Under the pieces are notes generated by a model. That model was not told the origin of the DNA, ran no database searches, and worked only from the letters and a program-made list of their open reading frames with translations. A DNA stretch of 64,000 bases. Origin: Microbacterium sp. VKM Ac-2923 (GTDB lineage: Bacteria; Actinomycetota; Actinomycetes; Actinomycetales; Microbacteriaceae). The position numbers and the translations under genes were made by a program. The DNA is taken from positions 17,662-81,661 of the forward strand of contig NZ_JALGRP010000012.1 of assembly GCF_022815605.1 (NCBI RefSeq), given 5' to 3'. Positions 57,789 through 64,000 of this stretch are shown piece after piece (the first letter of the stretch is position 1; each line of letters opens with the position of its first letter).

Positions 57789-58684
57789 CCGACGAGGCCG
57801 CCCTCCCCGACACCGGTGCCGTCGAGAGCACGCCGCGGCAGGAGGCGGCCGACGTCGTCGCCGCGCTGGCCGACGACGCCCCCCTTGGGCGGATGCTGAT
57901 CGCCCTCGACATTGACGGCACCGTCTTGCTCGAAGACGACACCCTCAGCCCCGGAGTCGTCGAGGCGGTGGCCGATGCCGCCGAGGCCGGGCACGAGGTC
58001 ATGCTCGCCACCGGGCGCAGCTGGGACAGTACGCACACGATCATGGAGCGCCTCGGCATCCGTCCCGAGTACGCGGTGTGCTCGAACGGGGCCATCGTGA
58101 TGCGCCGGGTCGGAGACGCGGATGCCGCGGAGTACGAGCGCGCGCACGTCGAGACGTTCGATCCGACCGAGGTGCTGACGCTTCTCGGCGAGCACCTCGC
58201 GGGGGCGCACTTCCTCGTCGAACTGCCCGACGGCTCGCGTCTGTTCACCGACTACCTGGACGACTGGAACCTTCAGGGCGCCAACAAGGTGACCTTCGAC
58301 GAGCTGTCGACGCAGCCGGTCTGCCGCGTCGTGGTCGTCGCCCCCGAGCAGACCGACCAGGATTTCCTGGAGCTCGTCGAGCGCATCGGCCTCACCCAGG
58401 TCTCGTACGCCATCGGATGGACCGCCTGGCTCGACATCGCCCCGCAGGGCGTAGACAAGTCCACCGCGCTCGAGCTGGTACGGGGCTGGCTCGGTATCGC
58501 GCCCCACCAGGTGTTGGTGATGGGCGACGGGCGCAACGACATCGAGATGATGCAGTGGGCCGTACGCAACGGCGGCCGTGCGATCGCGATGCACCAGGGT
58601 CCGCCCGAGGTGCACGCGGCCGCGGGCGAGGTGGGTCTATCGGTGACCGAGGGCGGCGTCGCCGCAGCGCTCCGCTCCCTCTGA
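57785..58684 (+). CDS. Cof-type HAD-superfamily hydrolase
   Basis: A 299-residue phosphatase-like protein with GTG start in a GTGA overlap with serS. A ~35-residue N-terminal extension precedes motif I LIALDIDGTVLLEDD. Motif II is MLATGRSWD, and motifs III/IV are GVDKSTALELVRGWLG and VLVMGDGRNDIEMMQWA. The IIB cap lies between. These enzymes hydrolyse sugar phosphates or flavin/pyridoxal phosphates; the substrate is not predictable. Coupling to serS translation is probably incidental. Confidence 0.9.
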   Translation: MTDEAALPDTGAVESTPRQEAADVVAALADDAPLGRMLIALDIDGTVLLEDDTLSPGVVEAVADAAEAGHEVMLATGRSWDSTHTIMERLGIRPEYAVCSNGAIVMRRVGDADAAEYERAHVETFDPTEVLTLLGEHLAGAHFLVELPDGSRLFTDYLDDWNLQGANKVTFDELSTQPVCRVVVVAPEQTDQDFLELVERIGLTQVSYAIGWTAWLDIAPQGVDKSTALELVRGWLGIAPHQVLVMGDGRNDIEMMQWAVRNGGRAIAMHQGPPEVHAAAGEVGLSVTEGGVAAALRSL

Positions 58685-58695
58685 TCCGGAGCGTG

Positions 58696-58753
58696 CGCGG
58701 GGGTCCCGCCGGAGCGATCACGCGCCGGGGGTTCCCGCCGGGGTGATCACGCG
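58696..58753. repeat. ~28-bp direct repeat at the HAD/DUF4012 convergent junction
   Basis: Two imperfect units, each with CGGGGGT(T)CCCGCCGG and GATCACGCG, cover 58696-58724 and 58723-58753. They nearly fill the 78-bp gap between convergent genes. Confidence 0.75.
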
Positions 58754-58762
58754 GAGACGATG

Positions 58763-60760
58763 TCAGCCGATCGTGGACAAACGGATGTTGTCGGACCCCT
58801 CCGGGCTCCGGAACAGAGGAGCGCAGCTCGCGTCGATCGTCACGGTGGTGTCGTGTGCGCCCGGCGTGTGGCGCAGCTCGAGGGGACCGAGGTCGCCATC
58901 GGGCAGCTGCACCGTGTAGGAGACGGTACGCGCTTCCCCCTCGGCCAGCAGCAGCGTCCGGCTCTCGGCAGGGTTGTCGTGGTCGGAGCCGGAGCGATCG
59001 CGGAAGCGCGGGTCCCACCAGTCGCCGATGTCAGGCGTGGTCGAGAGGATCTCGCCCCCGGGTGGGGCGAAGAACAGCACATCGAGCATCATCGTCCTCG
59101 GGTCGATCCCGCGCTCGAGGTTGCGGAGACCGAGGGTGTAGCCGCTCTTGATCGCATCCGTGATGGTGCTCTGCAGATCCATCGACACGGTCACGGTGCG
59201 GCGGTCGGCATTGCAGGTGGCTCGTTGCGAGTAGGTGAGGTGGTACTCGAGTTTGCCGATGGAGTAGTCGTTGAAGTAGATCCCGAGCTGGGTGGCTTCG
59301 GTATTGTCTTCGCGCAGCGTTCCGTCGAGTCCGTACTGGTGGGCGAGGTCTTCGAGCGCCGCATCGTCGAACCAGGCGAGGATGCGTCCCTCCTCCGCGC
59401 TGCGGACGATCTGCGCCCACATCGCGCCGATGTCCCATTGGCTGCTGGTGAGCTTGGCGAACATGCCGGCGCTGACTTCGTTGAAGTAGGCGTCCATCGC
59501 CGCGTTGTCCATGCCGAACCGTTCGTAGGGTTCGCTCATCAGAACGGATGCCGCGTTGCCGGAATCGACGACTTCGCCCGAGGCGAGCGTCAGGGGGCCG
59601 GTGGCCTCGAGCAGGTGCGCGAGCACGAGAGGGTCGATGGAGATGACGCCGTCGAAGCGCGGCTTCTCGGTCCAGTCCCGCGTGGTCTGGAACAGTTCGA
59701 CCGCGGTCGGGAAGTGCGGGCTCATGGTGAAGTTCGACGACCAGTTCGTCAGCTCCGCCGGGTAGAGCTCGCGCGTGTCGTCGGCGAGGCGGAGGAGCGA
59801 TCCGTTCTCCGTATCGAACCCCCGCGCCGGCAAGTCCACGTACATCAGATCCGTGCCCGTGTCCTGGCTGAGGAGGTCGACTCTGCCACCGTCGACTTTC
59901 AGCACGAGCCACTGCGCGACCCCGCCACCGGTCGCCCGGATCTCGGCGGGGGTCTGGATCATCAGTTGATACAGCATCGGGCGGTCGGCGCCCGCGGCGC
60001 GAAGGAGTGCGGGCAGGTGTTCCTCCACGGTCTGCAGGACCGGCGTGGCCTGTTCGATGAGGCCCACGAGTTCGTCCACGGGTTCCGAGATCTGCGGGAC
60101 GACGTCGGTTCGGTCCATCGCCGTCGCGATGCGCGTCGCCTCGCTGAACGAGGTCAGCACCGTGGGGATGACGCTGCCCGCGTTGAGGAACGGCTTCAGG
60201 TTGATCCCCTGGGCGTCGGTGCCGTCGCTCGACGCCGACATCATGTCCAGGACAGGAGGCAGCGTCTGCGAGGTGAGCGTGTAGGCGATGTCGGTGACGG
60301 CGCGCACCGCGAGCACGTTGTTCCGGGCCGCCGGAACCTGCGCGGCGAGGTCCCACAGCGGTCCCTCCGCCGTGTCGTGGGCGCGCTGCGCCCGAGCGAC
60401 GATGTCGGTGCCGGACTGCTCGATCCCCTGGACGTCGCCGCGCGCGGCGGCACGTACGAGCAGCGACGACTGGTCCATCGCCGCCTCGAGGTCGTCGCGC
60501 ACCTGAGTCACCTGCCACGCGAAGATCCCCGCGGTGGCGAGCGCGACGATCGCGATCACCAAGAGCGGGCCGCCGACGGCGGGCAGCACGATGGACACGA
60601 GGCGGCGCCGTCTCTGCGCCGCCGTCTCGGCGGCGGCGTGGCGCGCGAGCGGCTGCCGGGGCGTCAGGGGGTCTGCAGCGGCGCGTCTGCGCCCTCGCGT
60701 TTCGGAACGAGTGGCGTGCGACGTCTCCGAGATCACGCCCCGAGGATACGTGGACGACAT
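58763..60760 (-). CDS. DUF4012 domain-containing membrane-anchored protein
   Basis: A 665-residue protein with a basic N-terminal cytoplasmic region (RRRAAADPLTPRQPLARHAA), one membrane helix (LVIAIVALATAGIFAWQV, near residues 65-85) and a large extracytoplasmic part. DUF4012 features are the helical QVTQVRDDLEAAMDQSSLLV region, PMLYQLMIQTPAEIRATGGG and TAVELFQTTRDWTEKPRFDG with VISIDPLVLAHLLEATGPL. The domain is distantly related to LytR-CpsA-Psr type proteins and often occurs in polysaccharide-synthesis loci. No biochemical role is established. Confidence 0.85.
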   Translation of the reverse strand: MSSTYPRGVISETSHATRSETRGRRRAAADPLTPRQPLARHAAAETAAQRRRRLVSIVLPAVGGPLLVIAIVALATAGIFAWQVTQVRDDLEAAMDQSSLLVRAAARGDVQGIEQSGTDIVARAQRAHDTAEGPLWDLAAQVPAARNNVLAVRAVTDIAYTLTSQTLPPVLDMMSASSDGTDAQGINLKPFLNAGSVIPTVLTSFSEATRIATAMDRTDVVPQISEPVDELVGLIEQATPVLQTVEEHLPALLRAAGADRPMLYQLMIQTPAEIRATGGGVAQWLVLKVDGGRVDLLSQDTGTDLMYVDLPARGFDTENGSLLRLADDTRELYPAELTNWSSNFTMSPHFPTAVELFQTTRDWTEKPRFDGVISIDPLVLAHLLEATGPLTLASGEVVDSGNAASVLMSEPYERFGMDNAAMDAYFNEVSAGMFAKLTSSQWDIGAMWAQIVRSAEEGRILAWFDDAALEDLAHQYGLDGTLREDNTEATQLGIYFNDYSIGKLEYHLTYSQRATCNADRRTVTVSMDLQSTITDAIKSGYTLGLRNLERGIDPRTMMLDVLFFAPPGGEILSTTPDIGDWWDPRFRDRSGSDHDNPAESRTLLLAEGEARTVSYTVQLPDGDLGPLELRHTPGAHDTTVTIDASCAPLFRSPEGSDNIRLSTIG

Positions 60761-60814
60761 GACCGGTCGCTCATGGCCGGTGAACGTGTCGATGAACTCC
60801 GGCGTGGGCCTTTC

Positions 60815-62065
60815 TCAGTGCCCCCAGGCCTCCCGTACCGCCGCGCGCAGCATGCGCCCGTCCGTCCGGTCGAGCTCCCGGCGGCTGCGTTCGTACGCCG
60901 CGCGCACGGCGTCCCGGAAAACACCCGCACGGGCGGGAGCGGATGCCGCGAGCGAGGCCAGGCATTTCTGCAACCGCACCTGTACCTCCACGTCGGCGGC
61001 GCCGTCCCGAGCGAGGGGACGGAAGGCGTCGTCGACGAGATCGGCCAGCGCCGGTGCGGTCACGAACACCCGTTCGTAGTCGACGTCCGCCACCGCGCGC
61101 GCGGCGAGACCGCGTGTGAAGACCCGCTGGAGCGCGGCGATGACCTCGATCGCCGTGCCCGGGTCATTGGTCGCGGCCGACAGGGCTCGACTGCCGATCT
61201 CGGTCAGCGCGATCACGCCGAACCGCGGGTCCTGTTCGTAGGTGCGGTGGTGCTCGATGCGGAAGGCGCGGCGGATGCCGGCGCGAACGTCCTCGTCGAC
61301 GGAACCCGTCACGACGGCGAGCGGCACGCGGGCGTCGGCGATGCGCCCCGGCGTCGCCCGCACGTGCACGTCGATCCCGTGTCGGTGAGCGAGTCGGTCG
61401 AGCCCGGCGACATCGATGTGCGTGACGTATCCCACATCCTCGGCGTGGACCGGGACGGCATCCGCGGGCGGCATCACAGCAGGCTGCGCGCCGAGCGTCG
61501 GCGACTCCGCGTGCAGCTCGAAAGACGTCGTCGCGGCCTTCTCGACGCGATCGATCACATCGGCCATTCGGCCGAACGTGGACAGGTGCGAGATCCACCG
61601 CAGCAGGGTGAAGACGACCATGGCGATGACGACGAGGGTGGCGACGAACAGGATGGTGCGACCGCGCGGCTCGTAGTACCCGGTCGAGAGGGCGACGATG
61701 CCGACCAGCGAGAAGGTGAACGCACCGATGAAGGTGGAGACGGCGTTCTGCGATGTCGGGTCGGCGATGAGCAGGGGAGTCGACCGAGGCGTGGCGGTCG
61801 TCGTGGCCGAGGAGAACGCCGTGACCATGGCGGTCACCGAGAAGGTGCTGACGGTGAGCATGGCGGTGGCGATGATCTGCAGCAGCGATCCGACGGAGTT
61901 CTGGGCGAGGTCGATTCCGAACTCGAACGGCAGCAGGGGACCGAGGTAGTTGGCCGCCAGCGCGACGACGACCGCGATCACCGTGAAGATGGCCGCGCGC
62001 ACCCACACCTGTCTCCCCAAGCGGAGGAAGAAGGATGCCAGAGAACTGCGCGTTGTGGTGGCCAT
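60815..62065 (-). CDS. DUF2254 membrane protein
   Basis: A 416-residue protein. Start 62065 (MATTTRSSLASFFLRLGRQV) is chosen over the much longer open frame, which reads antisense through the tRNA gene. Four membrane segments lie in the first ~190 residues (FTVIAVVVALAANYLGPLL, LLQIIATAMLTVSTFSV, TFIGAFTFSLVGIVALSTG, TILFVATLVVIAMVVFTLL). The family pattern SATTTATPRSTPLLIADPTSQNAVS is present in two parts, and the C-terminal half is cytoplasmic. Function is unknown. A TAGCGT -10 at 62078-62073 ends 7 nt upstream. Confidence 0.88.
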   Translation of the reverse strand: MATTTRSSLASFFLRLGRQVWVRAAIFTVIAVVVALAANYLGPLLPFEFGIDLAQNSVGSLLQIIATAMLTVSTFSVTAMVTAFSSATTTATPRSTPLLIADPTSQNAVSTFIGAFTFSLVGIVALSTGYYEPRGRTILFVATLVVIAMVVFTLLRWISHLSTFGRMADVIDRVEKAATTSFELHAESPTLGAQPAVMPPADAVPVHAEDVGYVTHIDVAGLDRLAHRHGIDVHVRATPGRIADARVPLAVVTGSVDEDVRAGIRRAFRIEHHRTYEQDPRFGVIALTEIGSRALSAATNDPGTAIEVIAALQRVFTRGLAARAVADVDYERVFVTAPALADLVDDAFRPLARDGAADVEVQVRLQKCLASLAASAPARAGVFRDAVRAAYERSRRELDRTDGRMLRAAVREAWGH

Positions 62066-62072
62066 TCCGCCG

Positions 62073-62078
62073 ACGCTA
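62073..62078 (-). promoter_or_regulatory. -10 element (TAGCGT) of the DUF2254 gene
   Basis: On the minus strand TAGCGT ends 7 nt before ATG 62065, the same placement as for the photolyase and lipid-kinase genes. Confidence 0.45.
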
Positions 62079-62212
62079 CCGGGACGGAGGATGCTCGCTC
62101 GGGGGCTGGACGCGTGGCCGCTCAGCGCAGCGCTGGTCGATGCGCGTTCACCGCTCACGTCCCTTCGCGCGCGCGACCTGCGGCTCAGGTCTCGGTAGAC
62201 TCGGGGCGTCCG

Positions 62213-62300
62213 GGAGGGTTGTCCGAGCGGCCGATGGACCTGGTCTTGAAAACCAGTGGACAGCAATGTCCCGTGGGTTCGAATCCCACACCCTCCGCCA
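62213..62300 (+). tRNA. tRNA-Ser (anticodon UGA)
   Basis: A complete class II tRNA. The acceptor stem is GGAGGGT (62213-62219) with ACCCTCC (62290-62296), then discriminator G and encoded CCA (62298-62300). The anticodon loop is CTTGAAA with TGA at 62247-62249. The long variable arm expected of tRNA-Ser follows the anticodon stem, and the T arm carries GGTTCGAATCC. It reads UCA and, by wobble, other UCN codons. It sits at the border between housekeeping genes and lower-GC accessory DNA, as tRNA-Ser genes often do at integration sites. Confidence 0.97.
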
Positions 62301-62315
62301 AATGTGCCTTATTCG

Positions 62316-62347
62316 AACCCCGTCCAAACGAAAGTTTGGGCGGGGTT
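62316..62347 (+). terminator. Terminator of the tRNA-Ser gene
   Basis: AACCCCGTCCAAAC (62316-62329) and GTTTGGGCGGGGTT (62334-62347) form a 14-bp stem with one G-U and a GAAA tetraloop, 15 bp after the tRNA. Confidence 0.92.
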
Positions 62348-62475
62348 CTGGCGTTCTGGCCGTCGTCGGAGGTCTGCATGCGCAGCAGCACCGCAGAAGG
62401 GTTCCAGCGGCGTTCTGGGCGATTCCCCCACTCCCGGACAGGCACGAGCACGCCGTCGGTTCCGGTTGCTGCTAG

Positions 62476-62742
62476 CGAGTTCTGCTCCTGCATTGGCACG
62501 GGGAGAACGGCTACCTCTCTCGTTTCGACCCTGAGCGTCGCGTCGCTCGCCAGCAGACCGGCAAACAAGCTCTGCACCTCGGCACCGCCAGCGCGCGGAG
62601 CGGGCGTCGGGCGCCCCAGGCAAAGAGCGACGTCGATCTCGCCGCGGTCCGCGAATGGGCCCGTGCGAACGATCACACCGTCAGCGATCGCGGTCGTGTA
62701 CCTGCCGCCATTATCGAGGCCTACAAGACAGCCACCGGGTGA
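62476..62742 (+). pseudogene. Remnant of an lsr2 gene (C-terminal DNA-binding domain only)
   Basis: The frame 62476-62742 is open but has no start codon. Its last 39 codons (62623-62742) read KSDVDLAAVREWARANDHTV and then SDRGRVPAAIIEAYKTATG, a near-perfect Lsr2 C-terminal domain with the RGR minor-groove motif. The N-terminal dimerisation domain of Lsr2 is absent, and what precedes in frame (FDPERRVARQQTGKQALHLG) is not recognised. A strong terminator follows. Lsr2 is the actinobacterial xenogeneic silencer of AT-rich DNA, so a broken copy at a tRNA-bounded accessory region suggests deletion or recombination there. The rest of 62348-62622 holds no recognisable gene. Confidence 0.72.
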
Positions 62743-62751
62743 CCCCCTCCA

Positions 62752-62795
62752 ACACAGAGCTCCCTCGAGTGAAGGTACTCGGGGGAGCTCTGTGT
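62752..62795. terminator. Strong hairpin after the lsr2 remnant
   Basis: ACACAGAGCTCCCTCGAG (62752-62769) and CTCGGGGGAGCTCTGTGT (62778-62795) are 18-bp arms with one G-U and an 8-nt loop. It would terminate the old lsr2 transcript. Confidence 0.9.
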
Positions 62796-62863
62796 GCGCG
62801 GCGGCATACGGCGCTCCGCGAGAGCAAGTTTACCTTTCCTGGCGAGGCGCATTCACCCCATCA

Positions 62864-63394
62864 CTAGCCGATAAAGCGCACGTCTGCCTTGGAGGCCGCT
62901 AACTGCAACGACGTGGCAGAGATACTCAGGTGAACCGTCGCGTTCAGGCTTGGCCAGTCCATCCCAACTAGCAAGTCATCGGTTAAGGACGCTACCTCGA
63001 CGGGAAACCAAAGATGGAATAGCGCCGCATGGAGCATGCCCTCCGTTCCTCCACCGCCGCTGATGAGGTGGGCAGGCGACTTGTCTTGCGAAACCGGTCC
63101 TGAACCTGGGCTCACGGCCCAAACTTCTATTGCGTGATCTACTTTTCGGCGTTCGGCAAAGGCGTATGTGACGCCACCACCCTCCCTTACGCGTACCGCC
63201 GTGCGTAGCGTGGCGAATACTCCGCTGGGCGAACAGACGAAGCCCGTAAGTGACGCCGCAGCGGCCTCAACTTCCAACCGCAGGTCGGGCGAGCCTTCCA
63301 CCGCGGCCGGAACCTCCCCAAACGGCGGATACCGACGTGGTTCTGAACGTGTCGTCTCATCCATGTGTTCAGTAGTAGCAGGCGTTGTCGTCAT
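62864..63394 (-). CDS. Hypothetical protein in the accessory region
   Basis: 176 residues if started at 63394, or 166 from the in-frame ATG at 63364 (MDETTRSEPRRYPPFGEVPA), which lies 4 bp after the upstream stop. Neither has a clear ribosome site, so translation may be coupled to the upstream gene. No signal peptide, membrane helix or known motif is seen. The middle has mixed beta character (GVTYAFAERRKVDHAIEVWA) and a Gly-rich loop SGGGGTEG. GC is clearly lower than in the rest of the window and codon use is less biased, indicating acquisition by transfer. No function is proposed. Confidence 0.55.
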   Translation of the reverse strand: MTTTPATTEHMDETTRSEPRRYPPFGEVPAAVEGSPDLRLEVEAAAASLTGFVCSPSGVFATLRTAVRVREGGGVTYAFAERRKVDHAIEVWAVSPGSGPVSQDKSPAHLISGGGGTEGMLHAALFHLWFPVEVASLTDDLLVGMDWPSLNATVHLSISATSLQLAASKADVRFIG

Positions 63395-63677
63395 CCGCGG
63401 CGCAGAGTGCGTCGGACGTCTTCGCTCCCTCGTGGGTGTATCGTCCGTACGGCGTGAGGTACACCCACTGCGTAACTGCGGTGGTCAACACTGAGTTGTT
63501 CAGCGGGCGGGTGCTGGAAACGAAGTCGACACTGCTGCTCGGGAGGCCGTTCGTATCACTGTTGCCGACAAGCTGGCCACTGTTGATCGCCCATAGTTCA
63601 AGGTGACGCTCGCCGAAGTTTCCGGCGTTGGGGAAGTAAGTATTCGTCGCGCTGACCTTTGTCGTGCGAGCGCCAGG
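63369..63677 (-). pseudogene. 3' part of an unknown gene cut by an IS3-type element
   Basis: About 102 codons remain, from the IS boundary near 63677 to TGA at 63371-63369. The protein fragment reads SATNTYFPNAGNFGERHLEL, followed by WAINSGQLVGNSDTNGLP and ending SDALCAADDDNACYY. It is rich in Asn, Ser, Thr and Tyr, like an extracytoplasmic beta-rich protein, but no family is recognised. The reading frame continues into the insertion element, where it is antisense to the transposase and meaningless. It overlaps the next minus-strand gene by 26 bp if that gene starts at 63394, so the two were probably one operon. The lost N-terminus may lie beyond the element. Confidence 0.6.
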
Positions 63678-64000
63678 TGAACCGGCCTGACTTTCGTTCC
63701 GTTCTTCAAGTAAGGATGGAAGACGATGAACAGGAAGTATTCGCCGGAGATGCGTGAGCGGGCGTTGCGGATGCTCGCGGAGACGCGGCCGTCGCACCCG
63801 ACGATGATGAGCGCGGTCCGGCATGTGGCTGGGCTGCTGGGGATGAGTCCGGAGACGTTGCGGTTGTGGCAGCGGCGGTACGAGGTGGACGCCGGCGTGA
63901 AGCCCGGGTTGACCACGGACGCGGCGGCGGAGATAAAGCGGTTGCAGAAGGAGGTCTCGGAGTTGCGGAAGGCGAACGAGATCCTCAAGGCTGCGAGCGT
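63678..64000 (+). mobile_element. IS3-family insertion sequence, left end (continues past the window)
   Basis: The left end is placed near 63678, at TGAACCGGCCTGAC: the TGA-type terminus of IS3 elements, 48 bp before an IS3 OrfA start. The interrupted minus-strand gene stops making sense at the same point. The right end and any target duplication lie outside the window. Confidence 0.75.
63726..64000 (+). CDS. IS3-family transposase OrfA, N-terminal 91 codons (partial)
   Basis: ATG 63726 is preceded by AAGGATGGAAGACG. The translation opens MNRKYSPEMRERALRMLAET and continues with AVRHVAGLLGMSPETLRLWQ, a helix-turn-helix of the HTH_Tnp_1 type, then AAAEIKRLQKEVSELRKANE, the leucine-zipper region of OrfA. 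The frame is open at the window edge. In intact IS3 elements a -1 frameshift then fuses OrfA to the DDE domain of OrfB, which cannot be seen here. GC is higher than in the interrupted gene, so the element is a later arrival. Confidence 0.9.
   Translation, partial: MNRKYSPEMRERALRMLAETRPSHPTMMSAVRHVAGLLGMSPETLRLWQRRYEVDAGVKPGLTTDAAAEIKRLQKEVSELRKANEILKAAS

Noticed and set aside
62185..62676. Minus-strand open frame reading GVGFEPTGHCCPLVFKTRSI across the tRNA-Ser
   Set aside because: This is the well-known false protein made by translating the antisense of a tRNA-Ser gene; it ends in GC-rich spacer with no family support.
58760..62902. 1380-codon plus-strand open frame
   Set aside because: It runs antisense through two well-recognised membrane-protein genes and then through the tRNA; the composition is that of an antisense shadow.

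Overview
The window looks like chromosomal DNA of a high-GC actinobacterium of the Microbacteriaceae, most likely Microbacterium. The evidence is GC near 70% by inspection, frequent GTG starts, 4-bp ATGA/GTGA gene overlaps, promoters placed so that the mRNA would be leaderless, and gene content such as a Tat pair, DUF4012 and DUF2254 membrane proteins, and LacI- and ROK-controlled sugar operons. The genus is an inference. No plasmid, phage or CRISPR locus is visible.

Layout. (1) 1-1815: tail of an ebo-type metabolite-traffic operon (EboE end plus a phosphodiesterase). (2) 2204-9694: a sugar uptake and oxidation module with binding protein, Gfo/Idh/MocA dehydrogenase and TIM-barrel isomerase on the minus strand, and ABC ATPase, permease and ROK repressor on the plus strand. 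(3) 10389-18847: a cell-surface/secreted block with a DUF916 protein, a WxL-domain protein, a Tat-exported TIM-barrel protein and a 1181-residue secreted PQQ-type sugar dehydrogenase, divergent from tatA and tatB. (4) 18896-25959: DUF2079 membrane protein, LysR/EamA pair, lipoate ligase overlapping an orphan beta-class DNA methyltransferase, and an alpha/alpha-toroid protein. (5) 26476-45665: galactose and arabinogalactan utilisation (galK, galT, two closely related LacI regulators, GH35, GH51, a CUT1-type ABC importer and a large secreted GH30 enzyme), interrupted by a VOC/WYL pair and a TetR/MFS efflux pair. (6) 45787-62065: housekeeping genes (alcohol dehydrogenase, pgm, CrtC-like protein, pheA, flavin oxidoreductase, Asp23, photolyase, lipid kinase, serS, HAD hydrolase, DUF4012, DUF2254). 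(7) 62213-64000: tRNA-Ser(UGA) followed by lower-GC accessory DNA: an Lsr2 remnant, two unknown genes and an IS3-type element that cuts one of them and runs off the window.

How it works together. The perfect 14-bp palindrome TGTTGACGTCAACA lies before the secreted GH30 gene, and two variants of it sit on the -35 and -10 of the ABC/GH51/GH35 operon next to its LacI repressor. A half-site recurs in the galT/lacI promoter. The simplest reading is one regulon for plant arabinogalactan: outside cleavage by GH30, ABC import, removal of arabinose (GH51) and galactose (GH35), then GalK, GalT and Pgm.

Two genome-scale signals stand out. The heptamer GGATGCC/GGCATCC occurs about 100 times by eye count, several times more than base composition predicts, and is absent from the accessory end. 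Most convergent (3'-3') gene junctions are filled with their own tandem or inverted repeats, including a 16-bp family GGACACAACGCAGGAG seen about 15 times at three loci.
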